Positions 1 through 9,991 of a stretch of DNA of 64,000 nt are shown piece by piece. The notes under the pieces were generated by a model. It saw nothing but the letters and a program-made list of their open reading frames with translations. It made no database searches and had not been told where the DNA came from. Position numbers and translations under genes: made by a program. The DNA is from Pseudarthrobacter enclensis. Its GTDB lineage: Bacteria > Actinomycetota > Actinomycetes > Actinomycetales > Micrococcaceae. Position 1 is the stretch's first letter, and each line of letters begins with the position of its first letter. The DNA lies in assembly GCF_001457025.1 (NCBI RefSeq), contig NZ_KQ758600.1, positions 186,001-250,000 on the forward strand. The letters are read 5' to 3'.

Positions 1-576
1 GGTCCCGTGGGCGACTTCAGCTCCGCCGCCGAACTCGAAGGCAAGCGCCTGGCCACCAGCTATGCCGGCCTGCTGCGCCGCTACCTTGCCGAACGCGGCA
101 TCAACGCCAAGGTGGTTCGCCTGGACGGCGCCGTCGAATCGTCGGTGCGCCTCGGCGTCGCGGACGCGATTGCCGACGTCGTTGAAACAGGCAACACCCT
201 CAAGGCCGCCGGCATGGAAATTTTCGGCGACCCCATCCTGAAGTCGGAAGCCGTCCTGATCCGCCGCAGCGGCAACGGGGGCGCCGCCAACGGAACCGCC
301 AAGGAAATCGACGTCCTCATCCGGCGCCTGCAGGGTGTCCTGGTGGCCCGCCGGTACGTCCTGATGGATTACGACATCCGCAAGGAACTGGTGGAAAAGG
401 CAGCAGGCCTCACCCCGGGCCTGGAATCGCCCACGGTGTCACCGCTGCGCGACTCTGACTGGGTGGCCGTCCGCTCCATGGTGCCCAAGAAGGAAACCAA
501 CCGGATCATGGACGAACTGTACGATCTCGGTGCCCGCGCCATCCTGGTCAGCAGCATCCACGCCTGCCGCATCTAG
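1..576 (+). CDS. hisG: ATP phosphoribosyltransferase HisG, 3' part
   Basis: This is the carboxy-terminal about 191 residues of HisG, which joins ATP and PRPP in the first step of histidine synthesis. The reading frame is already open at base 1, so the start lies left of the window. Visible features are the end of the catalytic domain ([19 protein letters not shown], the PRPP-loop region) and a C-terminal ACT-like regulatory domain (from about residue 105) that carries feedback inhibition by histidine in the long-form enzyme. hisF follows after a 44-base gap on the same strand, consistent with one his transcription unit. Confidence 0.93.
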   Translation, partial: GPVGDFSSAAELEGKRLATSYAGLLRRYLAERGINAKVVRLDGAVESSVRLGVADAIADVVETGNTLKAAGMEIFGDPILKSEAVLIRRSGNGGAANGTAKEIDVLIRRLQGVLVARRYVLMDYDIRKELVEKAAGLTPGLESPTVSPLRDSDWVAVRSMVPKKETNRIMDELYDLGARAILVSSIHACRI

Positions 577-620
577 CGTCCATCCCCTCCACAGCACCGC
601 AGATTTTTCCAGGAGTACCC

Positions 621-1397
621 ATGGCAGTAGCAGTCCGTGTCATTCCCTGCCTTGATGTCGACGCCGGACGCGTCGTCAAGGGCGTCAACTTCGAGGGGCT
701 CCGCGATGCCGGCGACCCGGTGGAACTGGCCCACCGCTACGACAATGCCGGCGCCGACGAACTGACCTTCCTCGACGTGACGGCATCCTCGGGCAACCGC
801 GAGACCACCTTCGACGTGGTCCGCCGCACCGCCGAGGAAGTCTTCATCCCGCTGACCGTGGGCGGCGGCGTCCGCGGCGTGGCCGAGGTGGACAAGCTGC
901 TCCGGTACGGCGCGGACAAGGCCGCCATCAACACCGCCGCCGTGGCCCGGCCCGAAGTCATCGACGAAATCACGCGGCACTTCGGCTCCCAGGTCCTGGT
1001 CCTGTCCGTGGATGCCCGGCGCACCCGCCCCGGGTCCCAGCCCACGCCGTCGGGCTTTGAAGTAACCACCCACGGCGGCCGCACCGGCACCGGAATTGAC
1101 GCCATGGCCTGGGCCAGGGAAGCCGCGGACCGGGGCGTCGGCGAAATCCTGCTCAACTCCATCGACGCCGACGGCACCAAGGACGGCTTCGACCTGGAAA
1201 TGATCCGCATGGTCCGGGCGGCAGTGAAGGTGCCGATCATCGCCTCCGGCGGCGCCGGTCAGCCGGACCACTTCCCGCCCGCCGTGGCAGCGGGAGCGGA
1301 CGCTGTTTTGGCGGCCTCCATCTTCCACTGGGGGCCGGACAACATGATGCACCAGGTCAAGGACGCCATCCGGGCAGCGGGTTTCGAGGTCCGCTAA
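621..1397 (+). CDS. hisF: Imidazole glycerol phosphate synthase cyclase subunit HisF
   Basis: HisF, 258 residues, normal length, is a TIM-barrel enzyme that uses ammonia from HisH to turn PRFAR into imidazole glycerol phosphate and AICAR. Catalytic aspartates are visible at D12 (IPCLDVDAG) and D131 (VLSVDARR), and the phosphate-binding loops GGGVR and ASGGAG are present. The ATG is preceded by CCAGGAG at a suitable distance. hisH and hisA are not in the window, so they must lie upstream or elsewhere. A strong palindrome follows the stop codon. Confidence 0.96.
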   Translation: MAVAVRVIPCLDVDAGRVVKGVNFEGLRDAGDPVELAHRYDNAGADELTFLDVTASSGNRETTFDVVRRTAEEVFIPLTVGGGVRGVAEVDKLLRYGADKAAINTAAVARPEVIDEITRHFGSQVLVLSVDARRTRPGSQPTPSGFEVTTHGGRTGTGIDAMAWAREAADRGVGEILLNSIDADGTKDGFDLEMIRMVRAAVKVPIIASGGAGQPDHFPPAVAAGADAVLAASIFHWGPDNMMHQVKDAIRAAGFEVR

Positions 1398-1406
1398 CCT
1401 CCCGTT

Positions 1407-1461
1407 GCGCTATCACTTTTGGTCCCCAAAATGCTGTTTTGGGGACCGAAAGTGATGGCGC
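1407..1461. terminator. Long bidirectional hairpin between convergent genes
   Basis: A 25-base arm (1407-1431) pairs with 1437-1461 around a TGCTG loop. The two DNA mismatches are both T opposite G, so they would be G-U pairs in RNA. It sits between hisF (plus) and the TIGR03085 gene (minus), so it can terminate both. There is no T tract, and the unusual length also fits a dispersed intergenic repeat. Confidence 0.6.
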
Positions 1462-1469
1462 AAGTTGGG

Positions 1470-2114
1470 TTAAAGGCCTACTTCGGCTGACTGCAGGAGC
1501 GCGACGGCGTCGGGCTGGCCCTCGAACGTGACCAGGGCGTGGCGGGTCCGTCCGTGGGCGTGCATCAGCAGTTCGCCGGGCTCGCCGACGATCGCCACGG
1601 AAACGGGCGCGCGCTTGGCAACGTGCCGGGGGCCCGACGGGCGAACCAGGACAATGCCAAGGTCGACGCCGCGGTACAGGATGGCGGCGCGCTTGACGAG
1701 CTCGTCCCACAGCGCGTCCGAGTAGGCCTCGTCCAGCGCCCGCGGCGCCCAGCGGTCAACTGCGCGCCGGACGTCCTCCGTGTGGACGAAGTACTCGATC
1801 AGGTTGGAGCTCTCGTCCAGGGCCTTGATGTTCATGGGGGAGAGGGCCGGCGGGCCTGCCCGGAAGGTGTTCACCAGCCCGGCATAGTCCTCGGTGCTCT
1901 TCAGTTTCGCCGCCAGCTTGGCGGTGGCCTGGTCGGAGGCCTTCGCGAGCCGCTTGATGATCAGGCCCAGCCCGACGGCGGCCTTGCGCTCCCGCAGGTA
2001 AAGGTGCGCGGCGAGGTCCCTGGTGCGCCAGCCCTTGCAGAGCGTGGGCGCGTCAGGGCCGGCCGCAAGGAGGGTTTCGGCCAGGACTTCACGGGACGGT
2101 TCGACGAAATGCAT
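1470..2114 (-). CDS. TIGR03085 family metal-binding protein (DinB/mycothiol-dependent maleylpyruvate isomerase fold)
   Basis: This 214-residue protein begins MHFVEPSREVLAETLLAAGPD and has the TIGR03085 layout: an N-terminal four-helix DinB-like metal-binding bundle (DLAAHLYLRERK, about residues 33-45; EYFVHTEDVRRA near 117-128) and a C-terminal domain resembling the SCP-like part of mycothiol-dependent isomerases. The specific substrate is unknown. An upstream ATG six codons earlier (base 2132) is an alternative start. The frame stays open far upstream, but that part overlaps hisI and has no homology I can see. It is the only minus-strand gene within the his-trp block. Confidence 0.8.
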   Translation of the reverse strand: MHFVEPSREVLAETLLAAGPDAPTLCKGWRTRDLAAHLYLRERKAAVGLGLIIKRLAKASDQATAKLAAKLKSTEDYAGLVNTFRAGPPALSPMNIKALDESSNLIEYFVHTEDVRRAVDRWAPRALDEAYSDALWDELVKRAAILYRGVDLGIVLVRPSGPRHVAKRAPVSVAIVGEPGELLMHAHGRTRHALVTFEGQPDAVALLQSAEVGL

Positions 2115-2225
2115 CACTTGGAAAGCTAGCATGACCGGCCCCGAGTTGGGCAGCACGGCTGCCGCCGCTGGCGTGCCGTTGTTCACATCGGCTGCGGCAG
2201 CGGCGGAGGCACTAGACTTGAGCTG

Positions 2226-2693
2226 ATGTCTGAGCAGCCCGCCCCCGAAAAAGCCACCGCACAAACCACCGCCCAAGCCGCCGGTCCGGCCCTGTCCGGC
2301 GCCCCTGCCGCCGCGCCCGAAACCCCCGCGGCGGCGAGCCCGCTGCCTGCCGGCCTGGCCGCCGCGCTGAAGCGGGACAGCGCGGGCCTGGTGGCCGCCG
2401 TCGTCCAGCAGTACGACACCAACGAGGTCCTCATGCTCGGCTGGATGGACGATGAGGCGCTGCACCGCACCATGACCAGCGGACGGGTGACGTTCTACTC
2501 CCGGTCCCGGCAGGAGTACTGGCGCAAGGGAGACACATCCGGGCACGTGCAGTGGGTCAAGTCCGTGGCCATGGACTGTGACGGCGACGCGCTGCTGGTC
2601 CGCGTGGACCAAGTGGGCGCAGCCTGCCACACCGGCACCCGGACCTGCTTCGACGGCCGGGACCTGGACGTCGTCACAGTTCCCACCGACTGA
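2226..2693 (+). CDS. hisI: Phosphoribosyl-AMP cyclohydrolase HisI
   Basis: HisI, 155 residues, opens the adenine ring of PR-AMP in histidine synthesis. The core ([13 protein letters not shown] ... [20 protein letters not shown]) is intact. The metal-binding set is visible as MDCDGDALL and ACHTGTRTC. Compared with the usual about 110-130 residues, it carries an Ala/Pro-rich, probably disordered N-terminal extension of about 40 residues. The E (pyrophosphohydrolase) domain found in fused HisIE is absent. trpE follows after 95 bases. Confidence 0.95.
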   Translation: MSEQPAPEKATAQTTAQAAGPALSGAPAAAPETPAAASPLPAGLAAALKRDSAGLVAAVVQQYDTNEVLMLGWMDDEALHRTMTSGRVTFYSRSRQEYWRKGDTSGHVQWVKSVAMDCDGDALLVRVDQVGAACHTGTRTCFDGRDLDVVTVPTD

Positions 2694-2788
2694 GCCCGGC
2701 CAACCACGGCGGGGGAGTCCGGCTCCCTTCCTACATCCCAGGCGCCCGGCGCGGCCGGCCCTCCAACGAACAGGCGGAAAGCACAACC

Positions 2789-4348
2789 ATGCAGGACCTT
2801 GGAACCATCAGCCCCAGCCTTGAGGAGTTCCGCGAACTGGCCGGCCACAGCCGCGTCATCCCGGTGCGCCTGAAGGTGCTCGCGGACGCCGAAACGCCCA
2901 TCGGGCTGTACCGGAAGCTGGCCCAGGGCCAGCCCGGAACGTTCCTGATGGAGTCAGCGGCGGTGGGCGGCGCCTGGTCCCGCTACTCCTTCATCGGCGC
3001 CAACTCCCGCGCCACACTCACCACCCGGGACGGGCAGGCGCACTGGCTCGGTGAGCCCCCGGCCGGCGTCCCGGTGGACGGCAGCCCGGTGGACGCCATC
3101 CGCGACACCATCGACGCGCTCCGCACCGACCGGTTCGACGGGCTGCCGCCGTTCACCTCGGGCCTGGTCGGCTTCCTCGGCTGGGAAACCGTCCGGCACT
3201 GGGAGCGGCTGGTCAGCCCGCCCGAAGACGACCTGCAGCTGCCCGAGATGGCCCTGAACCTGGTCACCGACATGGCCGTGCACGACAACGTGGACGGCAC
3301 GGTGCTGCTGATCGCCAACGCCATCAATTTCGACAACAGATCCGAACGGGTGGACGAGGCCTGGCACGACGCCGTCGCCCGGGTGAAGGCCCTGCTGGCC
3401 AAGGTCAGCGCCCCGGTGGTGCAGCCCGTGTCGGTGCTGGCGCCTGCCGCACTGGACTTCGCCTCAAGCGTCCAGGAACGCTGGAACGAGGCCGAGTACC
3501 TTGCTGCCCTTGACCGGGGCAAGGAAGCGATCGTGGACGGCGAAGTGTTCCAGGTGGTGATCTCCCGGCGCTTCGAGATGGAATGCCAGGCCTCTGCCCT
3601 GGACGTCTACCGCGTGCTCCGCAACACCAACCCCAGCCCGTACATGTACATCTTCAGCCTCGAAGACGCCGAGGGCCGGCAGTACTCCATCGTGGGATCG
3701 TCCCCGGAAGCCCTCGTGACTGTCACCGGCGAGGAAGTCATCACCCACCCCATCGCCGGTTCACGGCCGCGCGGCAGGACCGTCGAGGCAGACAAGGCCC
3801 TGGCGGAGGAACTCCTCGCGGACCAGAAGGAGCGCGCCGAACACCTCATGCTGGTGGACCTGTCCCGCAACGACCTCTCCAAGGTCTGCGTTGCCGGCAC
3901 AGTGGACGTCACCCAGTTCATGGAGGTGGAACGGTTCAGCCACATCATGCACCTGGTGTCCACCGTGGTGGGACAGCTGGCCCCCGATGCCAAGGCGTAT
4001 GACGTCCTGAAGGCAACGTTCCCCGCCGGAACGCTGTCCGGCGCGCCGAAGCCCCGCGCCCTGCGGCTCCTGGATGAGCTGGAACCGCACCGCCGCGGCA
4101 TCTACGGCGGCGTGGTGGGCTACCTGGATTTCGCCGGGGACATGGACATGGCCATCGCCATCCGCTCCGCCCTGATCCGGGAAGGCCGCGCCTACGTGCA
4201 GGCCGGCGGCGGCATCGTGGCGGACTCAGTCAACCCCACCGAGGCCCTCGAAACGGTCAACAAGGCTGCGGCTCCGCTCCGGGCCGTCCACACCGCGGGT
4301 TCGCTGCAGGACATTTCCGCCGCTTCCCTCCCCGACGGCGACTCCTGA
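2789..4348 (+). CDS. trpE: Anthranilate synthase component I
   Basis: TrpE, 519 residues, converts chorismate plus ammonia (from TrpG) to anthranilate. The feedback tryptophan pocket motif FLMESAAVGG is near residue 51. The catalytic chorismate-binding domain occupies about residues 235-500, with SSPEALV, HPIAGSRPRGRT, LVDLSRNDL and GTLSGAPKPRA all present. I searched the 95-base upstream gap for a Trp-rich leader peptide and saw none. The TGA stop shares its final A with the ATG of the next gene, indicating translational coupling. Confidence 0.97.
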   Translation: MQDLGTISPSLEEFRELAGHSRVIPVRLKVLADAETPIGLYRKLAQGQPGTFLMESAAVGGAWSRYSFIGANSRATLTTRDGQAHWLGEPPAGVPVDGSPVDAIRDTIDALRTDRFDGLPPFTSGLVGFLGWETVRHWERLVSPPEDDLQLPEMALNLVTDMAVHDNVDGTVLLIANAINFDNRSERVDEAWHDAVARVKALLAKVSAPVVQPVSVLAPAALDFASSVQERWNEAEYLAALDRGKEAIVDGEVFQVVISRRFEMECQASALDVYRVLRNTNPSPYMYIFSLEDAEGRQYSIVGSSPEALVTVTGEEVITHPIAGSRPRGRTVEADKALAEELLADQKERAEHLMLVDLSRNDLSKVCVAGTVDVTQFMEVERFSHIMHLVSTVVGQLAPDAKAYDVLKATFPAGTLSGAPKPRALRLLDELEPHRRGIYGGVVGYLDFAGDMDMAIAIRSALIREGRAYVQAGGGIVADSVNPTEALETVNKAAAPLRAVHTAGSLQDISAASLPDGDS

Positions 4349-4980
4349 TGACCGGCCCGGACCTGGCACCCCAGCGCGCCGCGAGGAAGCCGGCCCCGGC
4401 ATGGGCACGCAAGTCCACGGTGGTGCTGCTCATTGCCCTGCTGGCGCTTGCCGTCTTCGGTACCACGACGCAGACCTGGATGACAGTCACCCTTGACCCC
4501 AACCAGGCAGGACAGGCCGGGGCAGGCCAGGGCCCACTGGACGTGCAGGGCAGCAAGGCCGCCACCGCCGTCACCGCCCTGGCCCTCGTGGCACTGGCCG
4601 GCGGCCTCGCCGCGGCCATCGCCGGACGCGTGGCGCGCTGGATCATCACCGGCATCATCGTCCTGGCCTCGGCCGGCATTGTCGCCGCGGCGGGCACCGT
4701 GCTGTCCGACCCGCTGGCAGCTTCGCAGGGCTCAATCGGCGCGGCCACCGGTGTCACGGGCGGACCCGCCCAGGTGGCCGTCTCCGCCTTCCCGGTGCTC
4801 GCCGTCGTGGCCGGCTGCCTGCTGGCACTGGCAGGGCTGCTGATCCTGCCCGCATCGCGGCACTGGGCCTCACGCACCAAATACGACGCGCGGCCCGTCG
4901 CCGGAAGCGCCGCGGCCGCCGGCCCCGTTGACGAGATCGACAGCTGGGACAGGCTCTCCCGCGGCGATGACCCCACCTGA
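4348..4980 (+). CDS. TIGR02234 family Trp-region-associated membrane protein
   Basis: This 210-residue protein has an early transmembrane helix (STVVLLIALLALAVFG) followed by three more hydrophobic stretches around residues 70-90, 92-112 and 150-168, then a polar tail ending SWDRLSRGDDPT. It matches the TIGR02234 pattern: a polytopic protein of unknown function found next to trp genes in Actinobacteria. The start overlaps the trpE stop by one base. A role related to tryptophan is inferred only from position. Confidence 0.85.
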   Translation: MTGPDLAPQRAARKPAPAWARKSTVVLLIALLALAVFGTTTQTWMTVTLDPNQAGQAGAGQGPLDVQGSKAATAVTALALVALAGGLAAAIAGRVARWIITGIIVLASAGIVAAAGTVLSDPLAASQGSIGAATGVTGGPAQVAVSAFPVLAVVAGCLLALAGLLILPASRHWASRTKYDARPVAGSAAAAGPVDEIDSWDRLSRGDDPT

Positions 4981-5108
4981 CCCGGCCAAGCCGTAACACC
5001 GGGCCCGCGGAGCGTTCCGTCATGCCCCGCCAGGCAACGCGCCCGGTTCCGGATCAGTGGCCAAAAAATGGCAGAATGTAAGCAGTATCCACCCTGAGGA
5101 GATTTTCC

Positions 5109-5396
5109 ATGAGCAAAGCACCTGCGTCCGTTTCCAAGTCCGGCACCCGCCAGGTGGCCCCCGGCGTCATCGACCACAGTCAGGAACTGGGCCACGGCAA
5201 CAGCCCCGCAGCCTGGACGTGCGTCATCGTCATGCTCATCGGCGCCCTCATCATGGCCATTGCCTTCGTCATCGCCAACACCCCCATCTTCATCGCCGGC
5301 GGTGCCGTCATGGTGGTGGGCCTGATCCTCGGCTACATCATGCGCAAGGCAGGTTACGGCGTCGAGGGCAGCAAGCTCAAGAACTCCGGCCACTGA
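5109..5396 (+). CDS. HGxxPAAW family small membrane protein
   Basis: This 95-residue protein carries the name-giving motif HGNSPAAW near residues 34-41, followed by two transmembrane helices (VIVMLIGALIMAIAFVIA and FIAGGAVMVVGLILGYIM). The family is conserved between trpE and trpC in Arthrobacter-type genomes and has no known function. GAGGAG lies just upstream of the ATG. Its TGA stop shares one base with the trpC ATG. Confidence 0.85.
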   Translation: MSKAPASVSKSGTRQVAPGVIDHSQELGHGNSPAAWTCVIVMLIGALIMAIAFVIANTPIFIAGGAVMVVGLILGYIMRKAGYGVEGSKLKNSGH

Positions 5397-6217
5397 TGGC
5401 GACTGTTCTCGACGACATCAACGCCGGTGTCCGGGAGGACATGGAGGCCAGGAAGCGGCTCGTCTCCCTGGCTGAACTGAAGGACCGCGCCCAGGCCGCC
5501 GCGCCCGCGCGTGACGCATGGGCTGCGCTAGGCGGCCCCTCGCCGTCGCGCGACGAACTGAAGGTCATCGCCGAGATCAAGCGCCGCAGCCCCTCCAAGG
5601 GCGACCTCGCCAGCATCGGCGACCCCGCGACGCTCGCCAGGCAGTACGCCGACGGCGGTGCCTCCGTCATCAGCGTCCTCACCGAACAGCGCCGCTTCAA
5701 TGGATCGCTGGCGGACCTCGACGCCGTCCGCGCCGCCGTCGACCTTCCGCTGCTCCGCAAGGACTTCACCCTGGACGAGTACCAGATCTGGGAGGCCCGC
5801 GCCCACGGCGCGGACCTGGTCCTGCTCATCGTCGCCGCCCTCTCCGACGCCCAGCTGGCCGACTTCAGCGCCCTCAGCCACGAGCTGGGCATGAATGTCC
5901 TGGTGGAAACGCACACCGAAGAGGAAATCGACCGTGCCGCCGCGGCGAACGCGCGCATCATCGGCGTCAACGTCCGCAACCTCAAGACGCTCGACGTCGA
6001 CCGTTCGCTTTTCGCCTCGCTTGCAGGCAGGATTCCGGCCGGCGCAGTGGTGGTCGCCGAATCCGGTGTCCGCAACGCCGACGACGTCACGCACTACGCC
6101 GCCAGCGGCGCCAACGCCATCCTGGTGGGTGAAGCCCTGGTCAACCACGCCACGCCGCGGGAACGCATTGCCGAATTCACCGCAGCCGGCGCCGCCGCCA
6201 TCGCAGCCCGCCGCTGA
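5396..6217 (+). CDS. trpC: Indole-3-glycerol phosphate synthase
   Basis: TrpC, 273 residues, closes the indole ring from CdRP. The (beta/alpha)8 barrel signatures are visible: VIAEIKRRSPSKG with the catalytic lysine, LRKDFTLDEYQI, IIGVNVRNLKTL and VAESGVRNADD. The ATG at 5396 was chosen because it overlaps the previous stop and gives the family-standard N-terminus MATVLDDINAGVREDMEAR. It is monofunctional: no TrpF domain is fused. Confidence 0.96.
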   Translation: MATVLDDINAGVREDMEARKRLVSLAELKDRAQAAAPARDAWAALGGPSPSRDELKVIAEIKRRSPSKGDLASIGDPATLARQYADGGASVISVLTEQRRFNGSLADLDAVRAAVDLPLLRKDFTLDEYQIWEARAHGADLVLLIVAALSDAQLADFSALSHELGMNVLVETHTEEEIDRAAAANARIIGVNVRNLKTLDVDRSLFASLAGRIPAGAVVVAESGVRNADDVTHYAASGANAILVGEALVNHATPRERIAEFTAAGAAAIAARR

Positions 6218-6346
6218 CGGGCCGCACCACGACGGTGGCGGCAGCGCCCGCGGCTGCCGCCTCCGGGCACCGGCGGGCGGTGCTCCGTCCGGACGGGCTG
6301 TCCGGACCACATACTTTGATCGAACTACTGGAACAGGACGGGACTG

Positions 6347-7678
6347 ATGGCCGACGCACCTTCAGGAATCGCTGACAACAACGCCGCCGAGGCTTTCCTG
6401 CAGGGCGCCTCACTCCGGCACGCCCCGGGGCCGTACTTCGGCAGCTACGGCGGACGCTGGATGCCCGAGTCCCTGATCGCCGCCCTGGACGAACTCGAGG
6501 AAACCTTCGACAAGGCCAAGGAAGATCCCGACTTCCGGGCACAGATCGCAGACCTGAACAAGAACTACTCCGGCCGGCCGTCACTGCTGACGGAGGCCAA
6601 GCGCTTCTCCCAGCACGCAGGCGGCGTGAGGGTCTTCCTCAAGCGTGAAGACCTCAACCACACCGGTTCACACAAGATCAACAACGTCCTGGGGCAGGCG
6701 CTGCTGGCCAAGCGCATGGGCAAGACCCGCATCATCGCCGAGACCGGGGCCGGCCAGCACGGCGTGGCCAGCGCCACCGCGGCAGCACTGCTGGGCCTTG
6801 AGTGCGTGGTGTACATGGGCGCCGAGGACTGCCGCCGGCAGGCCCTGAACGTGGCCCGCATGGAACTGCTGGGCGCCACGGTCATTCCCGTCACGAGCGG
6901 CTCCCAGACGCTGAAGGATGCCATCAACGAGGCCCTGCGTGACTGGGTGGCCAATGTGGCCAACACCCATTACCTGCTGGGCACCGCCGCCGGCGCGCAC
7001 CCGTTCCCCGCCATGGTCCGCTACTTCCATGAGGTCATCGGCGACGAAGCCCGGGCACAGATCCTGGAACAGGAAGGCCGCCTCCCGGACGCTGTCTGCG
7101 CCTGCATCGGCGGCGGGTCCAACGCCATCGGCATCTTCCACGGCTTCCTCGACGACCCCTCCGTGAAGATCTACGGCTTCGAGGCCGGGGGCGACGGCGT
7201 CGAGACCGGCCGCCACGCCGCCACGATCTCCCTGGGCAAGCCCGGCGTGCTGCACGGTGCCCGGTCCTACCTCATGCAGGACGACGACGGCCAGACCATC
7301 GAATCCCACTCGATCTCCGCGGGGCTCGACTACCCGGGCGTGGGACCGGAGCACTCCTACCTCTCGGACATCGGCCGCGTCAGCTACGAGCCCATCACCG
7401 ACAGCGAAGCCATGGACGCGTTCCGGCTGCTGTGCCGGACCGAGGGCATCATCCCTGCCATTGAGTCCGCGCACGCGCTGGCCGGCGGCATCAAGGTGGG
7501 CCAGCGGCTGGCTGCCGACGTGGAGGCAGCAGGAACAGGAACCGCTGCGGACAAGATCATCATCATCAACCTCTCCGGACGCGGCGACAAGGACGTGGCC
7601 ACCGCGGCCGAGTGGTTCAACCTGTTGGACAAGGATTCCGCCGAATCGGAAATCGGCAAAGAAGGGGAGCAGCTGTGA
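6347..7678 (+). CDS. trpB: Tryptophan synthase beta chain
   Basis: TrpB, 443 residues, condenses indole and serine using PLP. The PLP lysine lies in [10 protein letters not shown] (about residue 108), and the phosphate loop GGGSNAIG and the [10 protein letters not shown] segment are present. The N-terminal motif [15 protein letters not shown] is typical of TrpB1. It follows trpC by 129 bases and overlaps trpA at its 3' end, matching the physical alpha2beta2 complex. Confidence 0.97.
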   Translation: MADAPSGIADNNAAEAFLQGASLRHAPGPYFGSYGGRWMPESLIAALDELEETFDKAKEDPDFRAQIADLNKNYSGRPSLLTEAKRFSQHAGGVRVFLKREDLNHTGSHKINNVLGQALLAKRMGKTRIIAETGAGQHGVASATAAALLGLECVVYMGAEDCRRQALNVARMELLGATVIPVTSGSQTLKDAINEALRDWVANVANTHYLLGTAAGAHPFPAMVRYFHEVIGDEARAQILEQEGRLPDAVCACIGGGSNAIGIFHGFLDDPSVKIYGFEAGGDGVETGRHAATISLGKPGVLHGARSYLMQDDDGQTIESHSISAGLDYPGVGPEHSYLSDIGRVSYEPITDSEAMDAFRLLCRTEGIIPAIESAHALAGGIKVGQRLAADVEAAGTGTAADKIIIINLSGRGDKDVATAAEWFNLLDKDSAESEIGKEGEQL

Positions 7679-8538
7679 ACACCGCAGGAATGAGCGGCAG
7701 CGCACAGGCGGCCGGCAAGGCGCAGATGACCAGCAAGTCCGCAGCAGCCATTGACAAGGCCCGGTCCGAAGGACGGGCCGCCCTGATCGGCTACCTGCCC
7801 GCAGGCTACCCGAGCGTCGAAGAGACCATCGCGGCGGGCATCGCGCTGGCCGAAAACGGCGCCGACCTGATTGAAATCGGCATTCCCTACTCCGACCCCG
7901 TCATGGACGGCCAGGTGATCCAGGCCGCCACCACCGAGGCGCTGGCCAACGGATTCCACGTCCGCCAGGTGTTCGACGTCGTGGCGGGCATCACCAGCAA
8001 GACCGACGCCGCGGTACTGGTGATGACCTACTGGAACCCCGTGGTGCGGATGGGCGTGGACGAGTTCTCCCGCCGCCTCGCCGAAGCCGGGGGAGCAGGC
8101 CTGATCACGCCCGACCTCATCCCCGACGAAGCGTCCGAGTGGTTTGAAGCGTCCGACAAGTACGGCCTGGACCGGGTGTTCCTGGTGGCGCCGTCCTCCA
8201 CCACCGAGCGCATGCAACGCACCGTGGACGCAAGCCGCGGGTTCGTCTACGCCGTCTCCATCATGGGCGTCACCGGTGCGCGCAGCTCCGTGAGCTCCGC
8301 CGCCAAGGACGTGGTGGCAGCCGCGCACGCCGCCGGCGCCGAGCGCGTCTGCGTGGGCCTGGGCGTTTCCAACGCCGACCAGGTCCGGGAGATCGCCGCC
8401 TATGCCGAAGGCGTCATTGTCGGTACGGCCCTTGTGGCAGCCGTCCGCGACGGCGGCGTGGACGCGGTCGCGGCCCTCACCAAGGACCTCAGCACCGGCC
8501 TGGCCAAGGACGCAAAGCCGGCCGGGGAAGAAGCCTAG
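7675..8538 (+). CDS. trpA: Tryptophan synthase alpha chain
   Basis: TrpA, 287 residues, cleaves indole-3-glycerol phosphate and channels indole to TrpB. The catalytic Glu and Asp are visible in [16 protein letters not shown] chose the GTG at 7675, which overlaps the trpB TGA (sequence TGTGA) and has GGGGAG about six bases upstream. An ATG five codons later is the alternative. The extra N-terminal about 20 residues before [19 protein letters not shown] are poorly conserved in the family. Confidence 0.96.
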   Translation: MNTAGMSGSAQAAGKAQMTSKSAAAIDKARSEGRAALIGYLPAGYPSVEETIAAGIALAENGADLIEIGIPYSDPVMDGQVIQAATTEALANGFHVRQVFDVVAGITSKTDAAVLVMTYWNPVVRMGVDEFSRRLAEAGGAGLITPDLIPDEASEWFEASDKYGLDRVFLVAPSSTTERMQRTVDASRGFVYAVSIMGVTGARSSVSSAAKDVVAAAHAAGAERVCVGLGVSNADQVREIAAYAEGVIVGTALVAAVRDGGVDAVAALTKDLSTGLAKDAKPAGEEA

Positions 8539-8540
8539 GG

Positions 8541-9728
8541 ATGCAGAGCCTCCTCCAGGCCGCCGCGCTGGCCCCCGCCCTGCTGCCCGCCAGCATCCCG
8601 AGCCCCGGCTGGTCCGGCTTTGACATCCCGCTGCCGTGGGGGGCGCTGCGCATCCACGCGTACGCGCTGTGCATCCTGGCGGGCATCATCGCCGGCCTCT
8701 GGCTGACCTCGGTCCGCTGGGCAAAACGGGGCGCCCCGGAAGGCAGCGTCTGGGACATCGTCATTTGGGCCATCCCGTTCGGCATCATCGGCGGCCGGCT
8801 CTACCACGTGTTCTCCTCACCGGACGCCTACTTCGGCCCTGGCTTCGACGGCACCGGCGACCTGTCGCTGATCCCGCAGATCCAGCGCGGCGGCCTCGGC
8901 ATCTGGGGCGCCGTGGTCCTGGGCGTCGTCGGCGCCTGGATCGGCTGCCGCCGCAGCGGCGTCAAGCTTTCCGCGTTCCTGGACGCCGCGGCGCCGGGCC
9001 TGCTGCTCGCTCAGGCGCTGGGCCGCTGGGGCAACTGGTTCAACCAGGAACTCTTCGGTGGACCCACCACGCTGCCGTGGGGCCTGCAGATCGACCCCAA
9101 CAACCCGAACTTCCCCGCCGGGGTCCCCGCGGACACGCTGTTCCACCCGACGTTCCTGTACGAATCGCTGTGGAACGTGGCCGGCGTCGTCATCCTGCTC
9201 GCCCTGGACCGACGGTTCTCCTTCCGCCGCAGCCGCCTCTTCTGGCTCTACGCCATGTACTACACGCTGGGCCGCGTCTGGATTGAGGCGATGCGCATTG
9301 ATGACGCGGAGCAGGTGTCGCTCTTCGGTATCACTACCCGGCTCAACGTCTGGACCAGCATCCTGGTCTTCGTGCTGGCGCTGGCGGCCTTCATACTTCT
9401 GGGCCTGAAGAAGCGGCCGGAACCGGACACTGTGTACCTTCCGGGCCGGGAACCCGCGGAAAAAGACGCGGCACCGGCGGTGGACGGCGCCCCGGCGCCC
9501 GGCGTAACAGGGACCTCCGAAGCGTCCCGTGATACGGACACTGTTGTCTCAGATAGTGAATCGCGTGATAATCTCCCTGATAACCAAAGCGGTTCCAGGC
9601 CCTCTTCCGTCCCCGCGGAAAAGGGCGAGGCAGCACCGGCCGGCGCCAAGCCCGGCACGGATGCGGCGGCTTCCGGACACACCGGCAGCACAGCCACCGG
9701 AACAGCGCCGGAGGCCGGCAGCAAGTAG
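8541..9728 (+). CDS. lgt: Prolipoprotein diacylglyceryl transferase
   Basis: Lgt, 395 residues, transfers diacylglycerol from phosphatidylglycerol to the lipobox cysteine of prolipoproteins in the cytoplasmic membrane. It has about seven transmembrane helices within residues 1-290, and the Lgt signature GRWGNWFNQELFGG lies near residues 157-170. The remaining about 100 residues form a charged, Ala/Pro/Ser-rich cytoplasmic tail, common in high-GC Actinobacteria. It begins two bases after the trpA stop, as in many actinobacterial genomes. Confidence 0.95.
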   Translation: MQSLLQAAALAPALLPASIPSPGWSGFDIPLPWGALRIHAYALCILAGIIAGLWLTSVRWAKRGAPEGSVWDIVIWAIPFGIIGGRLYHVFSSPDAYFGPGFDGTGDLSLIPQIQRGGLGIWGAVVLGVVGAWIGCRRSGVKLSAFLDAAAPGLLLAQALGRWGNWFNQELFGGPTTLPWGLQIDPNNPNFPAGVPADTLFHPTFLYESLWNVAGVVILLALDRRFSFRRSRLFWLYAMYYTLGRVWIEAMRIDDAEQVSLFGITTRLNVWTSILVFVLALAAFILLGLKKRPEPDTVYLPGREPAEKDAAPAVDGAPAPGVTGTSEASRDTDTVVSDSESRDNLPDNQSGSRPSSVPAEKGEAAPAGAKPGTDAAASGHTGSTATGTAPEAGSK

Positions 9729-9991
9729 ACGCCGGCCATCGCAGGGCAGCAGAGCCACCGCTCGAAGGGCCCGAAACCACAATGTCGTGGCATGGGGCCC
9801 AGTTTGGACAGCATAGAGCTGCAGTCCGGCGAAGCCCTGGGCAGGGGCCTGCGTAACCGTTAGTTCAGCAGGCCGGGCTGACCTACAATTTTCAGTGAAC
9901 AAACACTTTGTTGTGCCCATCACAGTGGCGCCGACGAGTGGGGCCAACGGTGTCCCTTCCATACGCACGATCAGGAGGAAGGACGTCTCCC
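9729..9991 (+). promoter_or_regulatory. gltB upstream region with hairpin and -10-like box
   Basis: This 263-base gap contains an imperfect two-part inverted repeat at 9767-9800 (GGGCCC and CCAC paired with GTGG and GGGCCC) that could terminate lgt or act as a leader structure. A TACAAT box lies near 9882-9887, but no convincing -35 element accompanies it. AGGAGG at 9973-9978 precedes the gltB ATG. Promoter assignment is an inference. Confidence 0.3.

Noticed and set aside
2115..2786. Upstream extension of the TIGR03085 gene across hisI
   Set aside because: The extension is Gly/Arg-rich and antisense to hisI; homology starts only at MHFVEP.
2694..2788. Possible Trp leader/attenuator before trpE
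   Set aside because: No short frame with tandem Trp codons and no alternative hairpins followed by a T run.
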